Assembly: GCA_963205255.1 (NCBI GenBank)
Contig: CAUJIK010000117.1
Coordinates: forward strand, 1 to 44,974
DNA length: 44,974 bases
DNA from: Pseudomonadota bacterium
Lineage (GTDB): Bacteria; Pseudomonadota; Gammaproteobacteria; Steroidobacterales; Steroidobacteraceae
Direction: 5' to 3'
The translations under genes were made by a program, and so were the position numbers. Under the pieces are notes generated by a model. That model had not been told where the DNA came from, searched no databases, and worked only from the letters and a program-made list of their open reading frames with translations. This document shows positions 36,877-44,974 of the stretch, one piece after another (position 1 is the first letter of the stretch; each line of letters begins with the position of its first letter).

Positions 36877-37160
36877 TCAAATCAGGCGCGCCTGCTCCGG
36901 CGGCGCCCGCGCGCCGAGCGGCAACTCGGCCTGGTACTGCGCCGGCGCCGTTCGCTCCAGGTGCGCGAGGATCTTCGCGATCACCTCCGGCTCCTCGATG
37001 CTGGCGATGACCTTCAGCTTGCCGCCGCAGCGCGCGCAGCCTTCGATCTCGATGCCGAACACACGCTTGAACCGCCGCGGCAGCGCCAGACCCACCAGGT
37101 GAAATGATTCGACGATGGCGCCAGTGAGATTCAGCTCCACCTTCTCGTCGCATTCGGTCC
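36877..37160 (-). pseudogene. IS91-family transposase, C-terminal remnant
   Basis: About 90 residues: LALPRRFKRVFGIEIEGCARCGGKLKVIASIEEPEVIAKILAHLER (given as LALPRRFKRVFGIEIE / GCARCGGKLKVIASIEEP / EVIAKILAHLER), ending in ARAPPEQARLI. This is the characteristic tail of IS91/IS801-type transposases, including the CxxCGG zinc motif and the RAPP stretch. The catalytic Tyr pair and HUH motif are missing, and no start codon is present. Upstream on its strand the heptamer repeat begins, so the rest was deleted. Confidence 0.75.
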
Positions 37161-37166
37161 GGCCGT

Positions 37167-37208
37167 GATGCGCGATGCGCTATGCGCTATGCGCTATGCG
37201 CTATGCGG
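37167..37208. repeat. Heptanucleotide tandem array, six units
   Basis: Six consecutive 7-bp units: GATGCGC twice, TATGCGC three times, TATGCGG once. It marks the truncated 5' side of the IS91 remnant and may be slippage-prone. Confidence 0.8.
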
Positions 37209-37298
37209 CCGATCCGAGCAGGGACATGTCGATTCCTCCGCTCAGCATTGCACGGGACGCGTTATTGAATCACCCTAAACACTCATTGGCATCGCAAT

Positions 37299-37303
37299 GG
37301 GAG
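37299..37303 (+). promoter_or_regulatory. Ribosome-binding site deciding the GTG start of the M20 peptidase
   Basis: GGGAG, 7 nt before GTG 37311, supports this GTG as the start and gives a complete signal peptide. Confidence 0.6.
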
Positions 37304-37310
37304 AATCACG

Positions 37311-38654
37311 GTGAAATGCCTGCTGAACTGCCGGGGATTGGCTGCAGCCCTCGTCTGCAGCCTCGCGCTGTCCACGGCGGCTGCCCAGTCACCGAAACTG
37401 CCTCCCATCCCGCCAGCGGCAGTGGCCGCAATCGAAAAGCTGACCTCCCACGCCGGCGTCAGGCAGGCGCTCGCCTTCATCCGCGATGATGACGAACGAA
37501 CGCTGAGAGAGCAGATCGAGCTTACGGAAATCCCCTCGCCGCCGTTCAAGGAAGCGGTTCGCGCCGCCGACTACCTGGAGCGGTTCAAGGCCCTGGGGCT
37601 GAGCGATGCGCGCCTGGATGCCGAAGGCAACGTGATCGCGACACGCAAGGGCAGCGGTGGCGGACCGACGCTGGTGGTATCGGCCCATCTCGATACCGTG
37701 TTCCCCGAAGGGACTGACGTCAAGGTAAGGGTCACGGACAAGCGCTACGCCGCGCCCGGCATCGGCGACGATGGGCGCGGGCTCGCGGCCATCCTGAGCG
37801 TCATCCGCGGACTGAATGAGGCACAGCTGAGGACGGTCGGCGACATCATCTTCATGGGAACCGTCGGCGAGGAGGAGCTGGGAGACCTGCGCGGGGTCAA
37901 GGCGTTCTTTCGCGAGAACCGCAGCATCGACGGTTTCATCTCGATCGACGGCATCGACATCGGCCGCATCGTGAACAGCGCCACCGGCAGCCGCCGCTAC
38001 CGGATCCTCTACACCGGCCCTGGCGGACACAGTTTCCAAGCCTTCGGTCAGCCATCGGCCGCGCATGCGCTGGGCCGCGCCATCGCGAAGATCAGCGAAG
38101 TGCGTCCACCGGCCCAGCCGAAGACCACATTCACGGTCGGCACGCTCAAGGGCGGAACCTCGGTCAACTCCATTGCCGCCGAGGCCGAGCTGGGGCTCGA
38201 CATGCGCTCGGATGATGCCGCCGAGCTCGCGAAGCTGGAGCGGCAGATCCTGCAGCTGGCACGCGATGCCGCCGATGACGAGAACCGCCGCTGGGGCCGG
38301 AAAGACGCGAAGGAGATGGTCAAGGTCGAATTCAAGCTGGTCGGCGATCGTCCAGCCGGAACCGGCTCTCCCGATTCACCCATGCTGGGTGTCGCACGGC
38401 AAGCGATCGCGGCCGTAGGCGGTGAAGTGAAGTCGGTGGCCAGCTCGAGCACCGATTCCAATCAGGCAATCAGCCTGGGCATTCCGGCCCTGACCCTGGG
38501 CGGCGGCGGCGACGGCGGTGGCGCACATGGTCCCGACGAATGGTATTCGCCGCTCGACGCCTGGCTGGGGCCGCAGCACCATCTGTTGGCCCTGCTGGCG
38601 CTGGTCGGCCTGGAAGGCGTCACGCAGCCTCTGCTGCTCAAACGCGGCCACTGA
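37311..38654 (+). CDS. Secreted M20-family metallopeptidase
   Basis: 447 residues with a GTG start. It has a signal peptide (MKCLLNCRGLAAALVCSLALSTAAA, cut before QSPK; listed as MKCLLNCRGLAAALV / CSLALSTAAA). The dinuclear zinc catalytic core is complete: SAHLDTVFPEG, GIGDDGRGLAAIL, the general base in GTVGEEELGDL and SIDGIDIG. A dimerisation domain (about 225-340) follows with GPGGHSFQAFG and GGTSVNSIAAEAELGLDMR. The C-terminal GGGGDGGGAHGPDEWY holds the last zinc His. It probably cleaves peptides or acyl-amino acids in the periplasm. The MFS transporter gene starts 16 bp later, so peptidase and uptake of the product are likely coupled. Confidence 0.93.
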   Translation: MKCLLNCRGLAAALVCSLALSTAAAQSPKLPPIPPAAVAAIEKLTSHAGVRQALAFIRDDDERTLREQIELTEIPSPPFKEAVRAADYLERFKALGLSDARLDAEGNVIATRKGSGGGPTLVVSAHLDTVFPEGTDVKVRVTDKRYAAPGIGDDGRGLAAILSVIRGLNEAQLRTVGDIIFMGTVGEEELGDLRGVKAFFRENRSIDGFISIDGIDIGRIVNSATGSRRYRILYTGPGGHSFQAFGQPSAAHALGRAIAKISEVRPPAQPKTTFTVGTLKGGTSVNSIAAEAELGLDMRSDDAAELAKLERQILQLARDAADDENRRWGRKDAKEMVKVEFKLVGDRPAGTGSPDSPMLGVARQAIAAVGGEVKSVASSSTDSNQAISLGIPALTLGGGGDGGGAHGPDEWYSPLDAWLGPQHHLLALLALVGLEGVTQPLLLKRGH

Positions 38655-38670
38655 GAGCCGCAGCCGGAAA

Positions 38671-39996
38671 ATGACCGTGCCCAGCGCCCACAACCCGCCC
38701 GAGATGACCACCGGACGGCGTCTGCGCAGCATCTTCAGCGGCTCGGCCGGCAACCTGGTGGAGTGGTACGACTGGTATGTCTACGCCGCGTTCTCGCTGT
38801 ACTTCGCGCGCGCCTTCTTTCCCGAGGGCAATCTGACCTCGCAACTGCTGCGTACCGCGGCGATCTTCGCCGTGGGCTTCCTGATGCGCCCGCTCGGCGG
38901 CTGGCTGCTGGGCCGTTACGCCGACCGCCACGGCCGCCGGCGCGCGCTGATGCTGTCGGTGGTGATGATGTGCGCCGGCTCGCTGATCATCGCCTGCACC
39001 CCCGGCTACGCAACCATCGGCATCGCCGCGCCGGTGATCCTGGTGATCGCCCGCCTGCTCCAGGGCCTGAGCGTGGGTGGCGAGTACGGCACTTCGGCGA
39101 CGTATCTGAGCGAGATGGCCACGCGTGAGCATCGCGGCTTCTGGTCCAGCTTCCAGTACGTCACGCTGGTGATGGGTCACCTGATCGCGCTCGGCATCCT
39201 GATCGCACTGCAGCGCGTGCTGCTCACCGAGGAACAGCTGTACGCGTGGGGCTGGCGCATTCCATTCGCGATCGGCGCCGTCGCCGCGGTGGTGGTGCTG
39301 TGGCTGCGCCGGAACATGGCCGAGACCGAATCCTTCGAACGCAGCGAGGCCGACACCTCCGCCGGACACCAGCGTGCCCAGGGCACATTGCGCGCCCTGC
39401 TCCAGCATCCACGCGCGGTGCTCACCGTGGTCGGGTTGACCATGGGCGGTACGCTGGCCTTCTATACCTACACCACGTATGTGCACAAATTCCTGGTCAA
39501 CAGCGCCGGCATGGCGAGCCATACGGCGAGCCTCATCAATGCCTCGACGCTGTTCATCTACATGCTGCTGCAACCAGTGGTCGGCGCACTCTCCGACAGG
39601 ATTGGCCGGCGCCCGGTGCTGATCGCCTTCGGCGTGCTCGGCGCCGTGTTCACCGTGCCCATCCTCGGCCATCTGCAGGATGTGCAAACCGCCTCGCAGG
39701 CATTCTGGCTGGTGATGGCGGCACTGGTCATCGTCAGCGGCTACACGGCGATCAACGCAGTGGTGAAGGCGGAGCTGTTCCCGGTGGAAATCCGTGCGCT
39801 CGGTGTCGGCCTGCCCTATGCGCTGACCGTGGCGCTGTTCGGCGGCACCGCCGAGTACATCGCGCTGTGGTTCAAGGACATCGGCCACGAGAGCGGCTTC
39901 TACTGGTACGTCACCGCCTGCATCGCCTGCTCGCTGCTGGTTTATGTGCTGATGCCCGACACGCGCAGGACTTCCCTGATCGACCGGGATGGGTGA
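38671..39996 (+). CDS. MFS transporter of the metabolite:H+ symporter (KgtP/ProP-like) family
   Basis: 441 residues from ATG 38671; the open frame to 38518 lies inside the peptidase gene. About 12 membrane helices. The family start GNLVEWYDWYVYAAFSLYFA is clear, with LMRPLGGWLLGRYADRHGRR (loop 2-3 signature), LLQGLSVGGEYGTSATYLSEMA in helix 4 (LLQGLSVGGEY / GTSATYLSEMA) and SDRIGRRP in loop 8-9. This group imports organic acids such as 2-oxoglutarate or zwitterions. The exact substrate is unknown; pairing with the peptidase suggests an amino-acid-like product. Confidence 0.94.
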   Translation: MTVPSAHNPPEMTTGRRLRSIFSGSAGNLVEWYDWYVYAAFSLYFARAFFPEGNLTSQLLRTAAIFAVGFLMRPLGGWLLGRYADRHGRRRALMLSVVMMCAGSLIIACTPGYATIGIAAPVILVIARLLQGLSVGGEYGTSATYLSEMATREHRGFWSSFQYVTLVMGHLIALGILIALQRVLLTEEQLYAWGWRIPFAIGAVAAVVVLWLRRNMAETESFERSEADTSAGHQRAQGTLRALLQHPRAVLTVVGLTMGGTLAFYTYTTYVHKFLVNSAGMASHTASLINASTLFIYMLLQPVVGALSDRIGRRPVLIAFGVLGAVFTVPILGHLQDVQTASQAFWLVMAALVIVSGYTAINAVVKAELFPVEIRALGVGLPYALTVALFGGTAEYIALWFKDIGHESGFYWYVTACIACSLLVYVLMPDTRRTSLIDRDG

Positions 39997-40044
39997 AGGG
40001 TTGAGGTGAACCCTGCCCGGCCGTTGTTCGTGGAACGGGTCTTG

Positions 40045-40096
40045 GTCGGGGTCGCGACTACCGTCAACCCGCCTGAAACCCGCCGACCTGGTGCCC
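40045..40096 (-). repeat. IS91-like element terminus, copy B (solo)
   Basis: ~52 bp, nearly identical to copy A (36732-36782): a few substitutions and one extra base. No transposase accompanies it. It lies between the MFS stop and the purL stop. With copy A it brackets the peptidase-transporter pair in direct orientation. Confidence 0.6.
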
Positions 40097-40151
40097 AGCA
40101 CGCCCTCCTGACGGCGGGCTTCACCAAAAGATCTTTATTACTTGCAAAGAT

Positions 40152-43100
40152 TCAGCCCGCGAAGCGCCGCGCGTTGCGGAACAGCCGCATCCAGCCGCTG
40201 AACTCGCCCTGCCCGGACGGATACCAGGAGTGCTGCACGGTACGGAACGAGCGCTCCGGATGCGGCATGGTCAGCAGCACACGGCCATCGGCACTGGTCA
40301 CAGCAGCGATACCCAGCGGCGAGCCATTGGGGTTGGCGGGATAGCTTGCCGCGACACGCCCGGCGCCATCCACATAACGGAAGGCGATCTGGTTCGCGGC
40401 CACCAACGCAGTCTGCTGCGCACCATCGGCAAACTCCGCCCTGCCCTCTCCGTGCGCCACGGCCACGGGCAGCAACGAGCCTGCCATGCCGTCCAGCAAC
40501 ACTGCCGGCGAAGGCAGGATCTCGACGAGGCTCAACCGGCCTTCGAACTGCTCGCCGCGATTGCGCACGAAGCGCGGCCAGTGCCCGGTGCCGGGAATGA
40601 GGCTCTTGAGCGCCGCGAGCATCTGGCAGCCATTGCACACGCCCAGCGTGAACGTTTCGGGACGCGCGAAGTACTGCAGGAACTGCTCGCGCGTGCGCGG
40701 ATGGAACAGGATGGACTTGGCCCAGCCCTCGCCGGCGCCCAGCACATCGCCATAGGAGAATCCACCGCAGACGACGAGCCCGCGGAATTCCTGAAGATCA
40801 CGCCTGCCGCCGAGAATGTCGCTCATGTGCACGTCGTGCGACTCGAAGCCGGCCAGTTCCAGCACCGCGGCCATCTCGACCTGGCTGTTCACGCCCTGCT
40901 CGCGCAGCACCGCGACTTTCGGGCGGGCACCACGCACGATGAAGGGCGCGGCAATGTCTTCGGCGGCGTCGAAAGCGAGCTTCAGCGCAAGACCTGGATC
41001 GGCAGGATCGGTCTGCGCCGCGAATTCCTCGCGCGCGCATTCGGGATCGTCGCGCAGCAGGCGCATACGGTGCGAGGTCTCGCTCCACGCGCGGCGCAGC
41101 GTCGCCCAGTCACTGTCGAAATGCTGGTCACCGCAGGCGAACAGCAGCCGCAGGTCTTCGCGTGGCGTGCCGATGTCATGCAGCAGGTCACCGATGCCCG
41201 CCTCTGCAAACAGCGCGCGCAGCGCCGCGACATCCGCCGCACGCACCTGCAGCACGGCGCCCGGCTCCTCGGCGAACAGCGCCGCAGCAAAACCGTACGC
41301 GTCTGCGCCGGCACCGGCACCCGCGCCCGTCGGCAAGCGGATGTCGAGACCGCAATGCGAGGCGAAGGCCATCTCCACCAGCGTGGCGAACACGCCGCCA
41401 TCGGAGATGTCGTGATAGGCCAGCACCAGATCGCGCTCGCGCGCCGCGCGCAGCGCCGCCGCAAAGGCTTTCAACGCAGCGGGGTCGTCCAGATCCGGCG
41501 CCACCGCCCCGAGCTCACCATACACCTGCGCGAGAATGGAGCCGCCGAGCCGGTTGCGGCCTGCGCCCAGATCGACGCGCAGCAGACGCGTGGGGCCGGT
41601 GTCGGTCGCGAGCTGCGGCGTCAGTGTGCACCGCACATCGCCCACCGGTGCGAAGGCCGAGACGATCAGCGACACCGGCGCGACCACGGACTTCTCTTGC
41701 GCGCCGTCGCGCCAGGCCGTCTTCATCGACAGCGAATCCTTGCCCACCGGGATCGCGATGCCAAGCGCAGGGCACAGCTCCATGCCCACGGCGCGCACCG
41801 CGGCATACAGCGCGGCGTCCTCGCCCGGCTCGCCGCAGGCCGCCATCCAGTTGGCCGACAGCCGGATGTCCGCGAGCGAGGCCACATCGGCCGCGAGGAT
41901 GTTCAGCACCGACTCGGTGACGGCGATGCGCGCCGCCGCGGCCGGATCCAGCAGCGCCAGCGGCGTGCGTTCGCCCATGGCCATGGCCTCGCCGCTGTAC
42001 TGGAAATAGTCGCTGGTGGTCACCGCGACATCGGCCACCGGAACCTGCCACGGCCCCACCATCTGGTCGCAGCTGATCATGCCGCCGACGGTGCGGTCGC
42101 CGATGCTGATGAGGAAGGTCTTGTCGGCCACGGCAGGATGCGCAAGCACGCGCAACGCCGCCTCGCCAATCCTCTCTGCCGGCAGATCGAATGCAGCCAG
42201 ATCAGCGCGGGTGCTGCGCACATCGCGCTTCATGCGCGGCGGCTTGCCCAGCAGCACGTCGATCGGCAGGTCCACCGGATGGTTGCCGAACTCACGATCA
42301 TGCACGCGAAGCACGCCGTCGTCGGTGAGCCGGCCGACCACGGCATAGGGGCAGCGCTCGCGACGCGCGATGGCCTCGAAAGCGGCCAGGCCGCTCTCCG
42401 ACACCACCAGCACAGAGCGCTCCTGCGCCTCGTTGCACCAGATCTCCATCGGCGACATGCCGGGCTCGGCATTGGGGATGTCGCGCAGTTCCACGCGCGC
42501 GCCGCGGTTGCTGTGCGCAACGGCCTCCGGAATGGCGTTCGACAGACCGCCCGCGCCCACGTCGTGGATCAGGTGCAGGGGATTGTCCTCGCCCAGCGCC
42601 CAGCAGCGGTCGATCACTTCCTGCGCGCGGCGCTGGATCTCGGGATTGCCACGCTGCACTGAAGCGAAGTCCAGATCCACCGAGGACTGGCCGCTGCCCA
42701 TCGAGGAAGCCGCGCCGCCGCCCAGGCCGATCAGCATCGCAGGCCCCCCGAGCACGACCAGATGCGAGCCAGGCGGCACCTCGTCCTTCTCCACATGCTC
42801 ACGCCGCACATTGCCCAGGCCGCCGGCGATCATGATGGGCTTGTGATAGCCGCGTGCCTTGCCGGGCGCATACGGCTCCGGCTGCTCGAAACTGCGGAAA
42901 TAGCCCGCGATGCAGGGGCGGCCGAATTCGTTGTTGAAGGCCGCGGCGCCCAGCGGCGCCTCGATCATGATGTCGAGGCTGCTGACGATGCGCTCAGGCT
43001 TGCCGAAGTCCTGCTCCCAGGGCTGCGGAAAGCCCGGGATGCGCAGGTTCGACACCGAGTATCCGACCAGGCCCGCCTTGGGTTTGGCGCCCTTGCCGGT

Positions 43101-44057
43101 GGCGCCCTCGTCGCGGATCTCGCCGCCAGAACCGGTCGAAGCGCCCGGAAAGGGCGAGATCGCCGTGGGGTGGTTGTGCGTCTCCACCTTCATCAGGATA
43201 TCGACCGGTTCGCGATGCCCGCCGTAGATGCCGGTGGCGGGGTCCGGAAAATAGCGCGTCGCCACCGCCCCTTCGATCACCGCGGCATTGTCACGGTACG
43301 CCGAAAGCACGCCGGCGGGAGATGCCGCATGCGTGTTGCGGATCATCGCGAACAGCGAACGCTGCTGTTCCTGCCCGTCGATGACGAATTCGGCATTGAA
43401 GATCTTGTGCCGGCAGTGCTCGGAGTTCGCCTGCGCGAACATCATCAGTTCGACGTCGCTGGGATCACGATCCAGGCGCGCGAAAGCGGCGGCAAGATAT
43501 TCGATCTCATCGTCGCTCAGCGCCAGGCCCAGCGTGCGGTTGGCGGCCTGCAACGATTTCGCATCGCGGCCGATCGTCGCCAGCGGACGCGGCGCGTGGC
43601 GCGCAAAGAGCGCGGCGCAGCCGGCAGGCGCAAGCAGCACCGTCTCGGTCATCCGGTCGTGCAGCACCGCCGCCAGCCGCAGCAGCGCGGCCTCCGGCAG
43701 CGGCTCGCCGGCAAGCACATGGAACGCGACGCCACGCTCGATGCGGTGGATCTGCGCGAAACCGCAGGCCTGGGCGATGTCGGTGGCCTTGCTGGACCAG
43801 GGCGAAGTAGTGCCGGGCCGCGGCGCGACCAGCAGCCACTGCCCGGCGGGTGTGTCCTCGGCATAGCGCGGGCCGTACGTCAGCAGCTGCGACAGCCGCC
43901 CCGCCTCCACTTCCGACAGCGGCGCATTGCTGTCCACCAGATGCAGATAGTGGCTGGCAAGCGAACGTACGCGCGGCTCGATGGCCTGGACCTGGGCCAG
44001 CAGTTTGGCCAGGCGGAATTCGGAATGGGCGGGACCGCCCGGCAGCTGCAGTATCAC
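40152..44057 (-). CDS. purL: Phosphoribosylformylglycinamidine synthase
   Basis: 1,301 residues from GTG at 44057, one base after the stop of the DUF1820 gene. A longer frame to 44123 lies inside that gene and does not match the family start. This is the single-chain PurL of gammaproteobacteria (about 1,295 residues in E. coli). It converts FGAR, ATP and glutamine to FGAM in purine synthesis. Visible: SPWSSKATDIA, FAQANSEHCRHKIFNA, GASTGSGGEIRDEGATGKGA, the synthase core GLGGGAASSMGSGQ, and a C-terminal class I glutaminase with GVCNGCQM (nucleophile Cys) and PHPERSFR. All parts are intact. It is translationally linked to the DUF1820 gene. Confidence 0.97.
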   Translation of the reverse strand: MILQLPGGPAHSEFRLAKLLAQVQAIEPRVRSLASHYLHLVDSNAPLSEVEAGRLSQLLTYGPRYAEDTPAGQWLLVAPRPGTTSPWSSKATDIAQACGFAQIHRIERGVAFHVLAGEPLPEAALLRLAAVLHDRMTETVLLAPAGCAALFARHAPRPLATIGRDAKSLQAANRTLGLALSDDEIEYLAAAFARLDRDPSDVELMMFAQANSEHCRHKIFNAEFVIDGQEQQRSLFAMIRNTHAASPAGVLSAYRDNAAVIEGAVATRYFPDPATGIYGGHREPVDILMKVETHNHPTAISPFPGASTGSGGEIRDEGATGKGAKPKAGLVGYSVSNLRIPGFPQPWEQDFGKPERIVSSLDIMIEAPLGAAAFNNEFGRPCIAGYFRSFEQPEPYAPGKARGYHKPIMIAGGLGNVRREHVEKDEVPPGSHLVVLGGPAMLIGLGGGAASSMGSGQSSVDLDFASVQRGNPEIQRRAQEVIDRCWALGEDNPLHLIHDVGAGGLSNAIPEAVAHSNRGARVELRDIPNAEPGMSPMEIWCNEAQERSVLVVSESGLAAFEAIARRERCPYAVVGRLTDDGVLRVHDREFGNHPVDLPIDVLLGKPPRMKRDVRSTRADLAAFDLPAERIGEAALRVLAHPAVADKTFLISIGDRTVGGMISCDQMVGPWQVPVADVAVTTSDYFQYSGEAMAMGERTPLALLDPAAAARIAVTESVLNILAADVASLADIRLSANWMAACGEPGEDAALYAAVRAVGMELCPALGIAIPVGKDSLSMKTAWRDGAQEKSVVAPVSLIVSAFAPVGDVRCTLTPQLATDTGPTRLLRVDLGAGRNRLGGSILAQVYGELGAVAPDLDDPAALKAFAAALRAARERDLVLAYHDISDGGVFATLVEMAFASHCGLDIRLPTGAGAGAGADAYGFAAALFAEEPGAVLQVRAADVAALRALFAEAGIGDLLHDIGTPREDLRLLFACGDQHFDSDWATLRRAWSETSHRMRLLRDDPECAREEFAAQTDPADPGLALKLAFDAAEDIAAPFIVRGARPKVAVLREQGVNSQVEMAAVLELAGFESHDVHMSDILGGRRDLQEFRGLVVCGGFSYGDVLGAGEGWAKSILFHPRTREQFLQYFARPETFTLGVCNGCQMLAALKSLIPGTGHWPRFVRNRGEQFEGRLSLVEILPSPAVLLDGMAGSLLPVAVAHGEGRAEFADGAQQTALVAANQIAFRYVDGAGRVAASYPANPNGSPLGIAAVTSADGRVLLTMPHPERSFRTVQHSWYPSGQGEFSGWMRLFRNARRFAG

Positions 44058-44058
44058 G

Positions 44059-44400
44059 TCAGGATTTATGACCGGTATCGGATGTGTTGGGGGTGTACAG
44101 GGTGGTCGGGAACTGCGCCACATTGCCCTCGTACTGGCTGATCTTGCTAGCGCCGCGCTTGCTCACCTCATCGATGCGCAGCACCGAGTGCAGGGGCAGA
44201 TAGCTGCGCTTGACGTTCTCGAACTCGGCCTTGATGCGTTCCTCGGCCGGATCGAGCACCACGCCCGAGCGCTCGCCGAAAACCAGCTCCTCCACCTCGA
44301 CGAAGCCGAGCATCGAGCCGTGGTGGACCTTGCGGGCGTAGATTTCGTAAACCTTGCCCTGGTTCACGAACAAGACCTTGAAAATGTGATGGGATGCCAT
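44059..44400 (-). CDS. DUF1820 family protein
   Basis: 113 residues. It starts MASHHIFKVLFVNQGKVYEIYA and continues HHGSMLGFVEVEELVFGE and LDPAEERIKAEFENVKRSYL, typical of DUF1820, a small cytoplasmic family conserved in gammaproteobacteria with no known function. It lies directly upstream of purL with one base between, so expression is coupled. A TATAAT element precedes it by 38 nt. Confidence 0.9.
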   Translation of the reverse strand: MASHHIFKVLFVNQGKVYEIYARKVHHGSMLGFVEVEELVFGERSGVVLDPAEERIKAEFENVKRSYLPLHSVLRIDEVSKRGASKISQYEGNVAQFPTTLYTPNTSDTGHKS

Positions 44401-44438
44401 AGTGACCCGGGTTGCGACGCCAACATGGGCCGCTCCCC

Positions 44439-44464
44439 ATTATAGTTCAGGTCGGGCACCTGAA
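44439..44464 (-). promoter_or_regulatory. -10 element and inverted repeat of the DUF1820-purL operon
   Basis: On the minus strand a perfect TATAAT (44444 to 44439) lies 38 nt before the DUF1820 start. Immediately upstream is the perfect inverted repeat TTCAGGT-N5-ACCTGAA (44446-44464), which would cover the -35/-10 spacer. A repressor site is likely; it is not the PurR box as I know it. The divergent tagH-like gene starts at 44488, so the site may serve both. Confidence 0.5.
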
Positions 44465-44487
44465 GGGTCCGGAGGATCCGGCGTCTC

Positions 44488-44974
44488 ATGGCATTGCGCC
44501 TTGAAATCATCAGCGATCAGCGCCAGCTGCTGGCCGAGCGGTCGCGCATCGTTTTTGGCGTGACGGGCGGCAGCATCGGCCGCGCGCTGGACAACGACTG
44601 GGTGCTGCCCGACCCGCAGCGCTACCTGTCCGGGCACCACGCACGCGTGCTGTTCCGTCAGGGGGCCTGGTACCTCGAAGACACCAGCACCAACGGCGTC
44701 TATGTGAACGACGCCACCACGCCCGTCGGCCGGCGCGGCCCGCATGCCCTGCGCAGCGGCGATGTGCTGCGGCTGGGCGAATACCGCATACAGGTCAATG
44801 TCGAGACCGCCGGACCTCTGCCGCCCCCGGGCACCGGCACGCTGGAGCAGATCGCCGTGGAACAGGTCACGCCGCTGCGCACCGGCGGCAGAGCCGATGA
44901 CCTGGGTGCCTCGCTGAACATCCAGGCGCTGATTCCCGCGGCGGGGGCCCGCGCCGGCCAGCCCGCGGGCATGG
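44488..44974 (+). CDS. tagH: TagH-like FHA-domain protein of type VI secretion (3' end outside window)
   Basis: 162 codons are visible before the edge. The FHA domain spans about 1-105: GGSIGRALDNDWVLPDP, YLSGHHARVLF, YLEDTSTNGVYVND and GDVLRLGEYRIQV. SGHHARV and DTSTNGVYVN are the phosphothreonine-binding loops. A Pro/Gly-rich linker follows. The length and order fit TagH, the FHA protein of T6SS loci that is phosphorylated by PpkA-type kinases. GGAGG lies 12 nt before the ATG, a rather long spacing. Other T6SS genes would be expected just downstream of the window. Confidence 0.8.
   Translation, partial: MALRLEIISDQRQLLAERSRIVFGVTGGSIGRALDNDWVLPDPQRYLSGHHARVLFRQGAWYLEDTSTNGVYVNDATTPVGRRGPHALRSGDVLRLGEYRIQVNVETAGPLPPPGTGTLEQIAVEQVTPLRTGGRADDLGASLNIQALIPAAGARAGQPAGM

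Noticed and set aside
37167-37208. CRISPR array
   Set aside because: The units are 7-bp direct tandem copies without spacers, and no cas gene is present.
40097-40151. Terminator after purL
   Set aside because: A 7-bp stem with one mismatch (GCCCGCC / GGAGGGC) exists but there is no T-tract and it merges with the IS-like end.
44058-44123. Longer PurL start at 44123
   Set aside because: The added residues overlap the DUF1820 gene and are Pro/Thr-rich without similarity to PurL; GTG 44057 gives the normal start.

Overview
The window is very GC-rich DNA with dense genes on both strands. The gene order parE-parC // xseB-ispA-dxs // glyA-nrdR-ribD-ribE-ribB(A)-ribH-nusB-thiL, with EttA, a single-chain PurL and a DUF1820 gene, points to a gammaproteobacterium. 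The Xanthomonadales / Nevskiales / Steroidobacterales side of the class is my guess; nothing here fixes a genus. No rRNA, tRNA or CRISPR array was seen.

Layout. (A) 1-9866 is an accessory locus. It holds an AAA-type ATPase cut by the window edge, a DotN/IcmJ-like HNH-fold zinc protein with a duplicated tail, a 1,530-residue STAND NTPase with about 14 ankyrin repeats, a membrane protein with channel-like N-terminus, two Rossmann (TrkA-N/RCK-like) units and a RyR-like domain, and a small protein made of two copies of a PGDYG-like unit. The STAND C-terminus and the AAA N-terminus appear to share one domain. This is the best candidate for an undescribed system, probably sensing or defence. (B) 9979-14125 is parE-parC. 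(C) 14182-17344 is xseB-ispA-dxs (isoprenoid precursors). (D) 17351-26453, on the minus strand, runs from a histone-deacetylase-like enzyme through glyA, nrdR, the riboflavin genes, nusB and thiL to a Ser/Thr kinase fused to a cyclic-nucleotide-binding domain. (E) 26545-33034 carries ettA and a MarR-controlled tripartite drug-efflux operon (regulator, outer-membrane lipoprotein, periplasmic adaptor, DHA2 pump). (F) 33035-40151 is a patchwork of acquired and decaying DNA: a VapC relic, a PQQ-type sugar dehydrogenase and a secreted beta-propeller, fragments of threonine aldolase and a metallo-beta-lactamase-fold enzyme, an IS91-type transposase remnant, and an M20 peptidase plus MFS transporter pair lying between two copies of a ~52-bp IS91-like terminus. 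(G) 40152-44974 holds purL, a DUF1820 gene and, divergently, the start of a TagH-like FHA protein, which suggests that a type VI secretion locus begins just outside the window.

Regulation that can be seen: overlapping palindromes on the MarR-operon promoter, a perfect inverted repeat abutting the DUF1820/purL -10 element, and several genes whose -10-like hexamer ends only 6-7 nt before the start codon with no Shine-Dalgarno sequence, which suggests leaderless transcripts.
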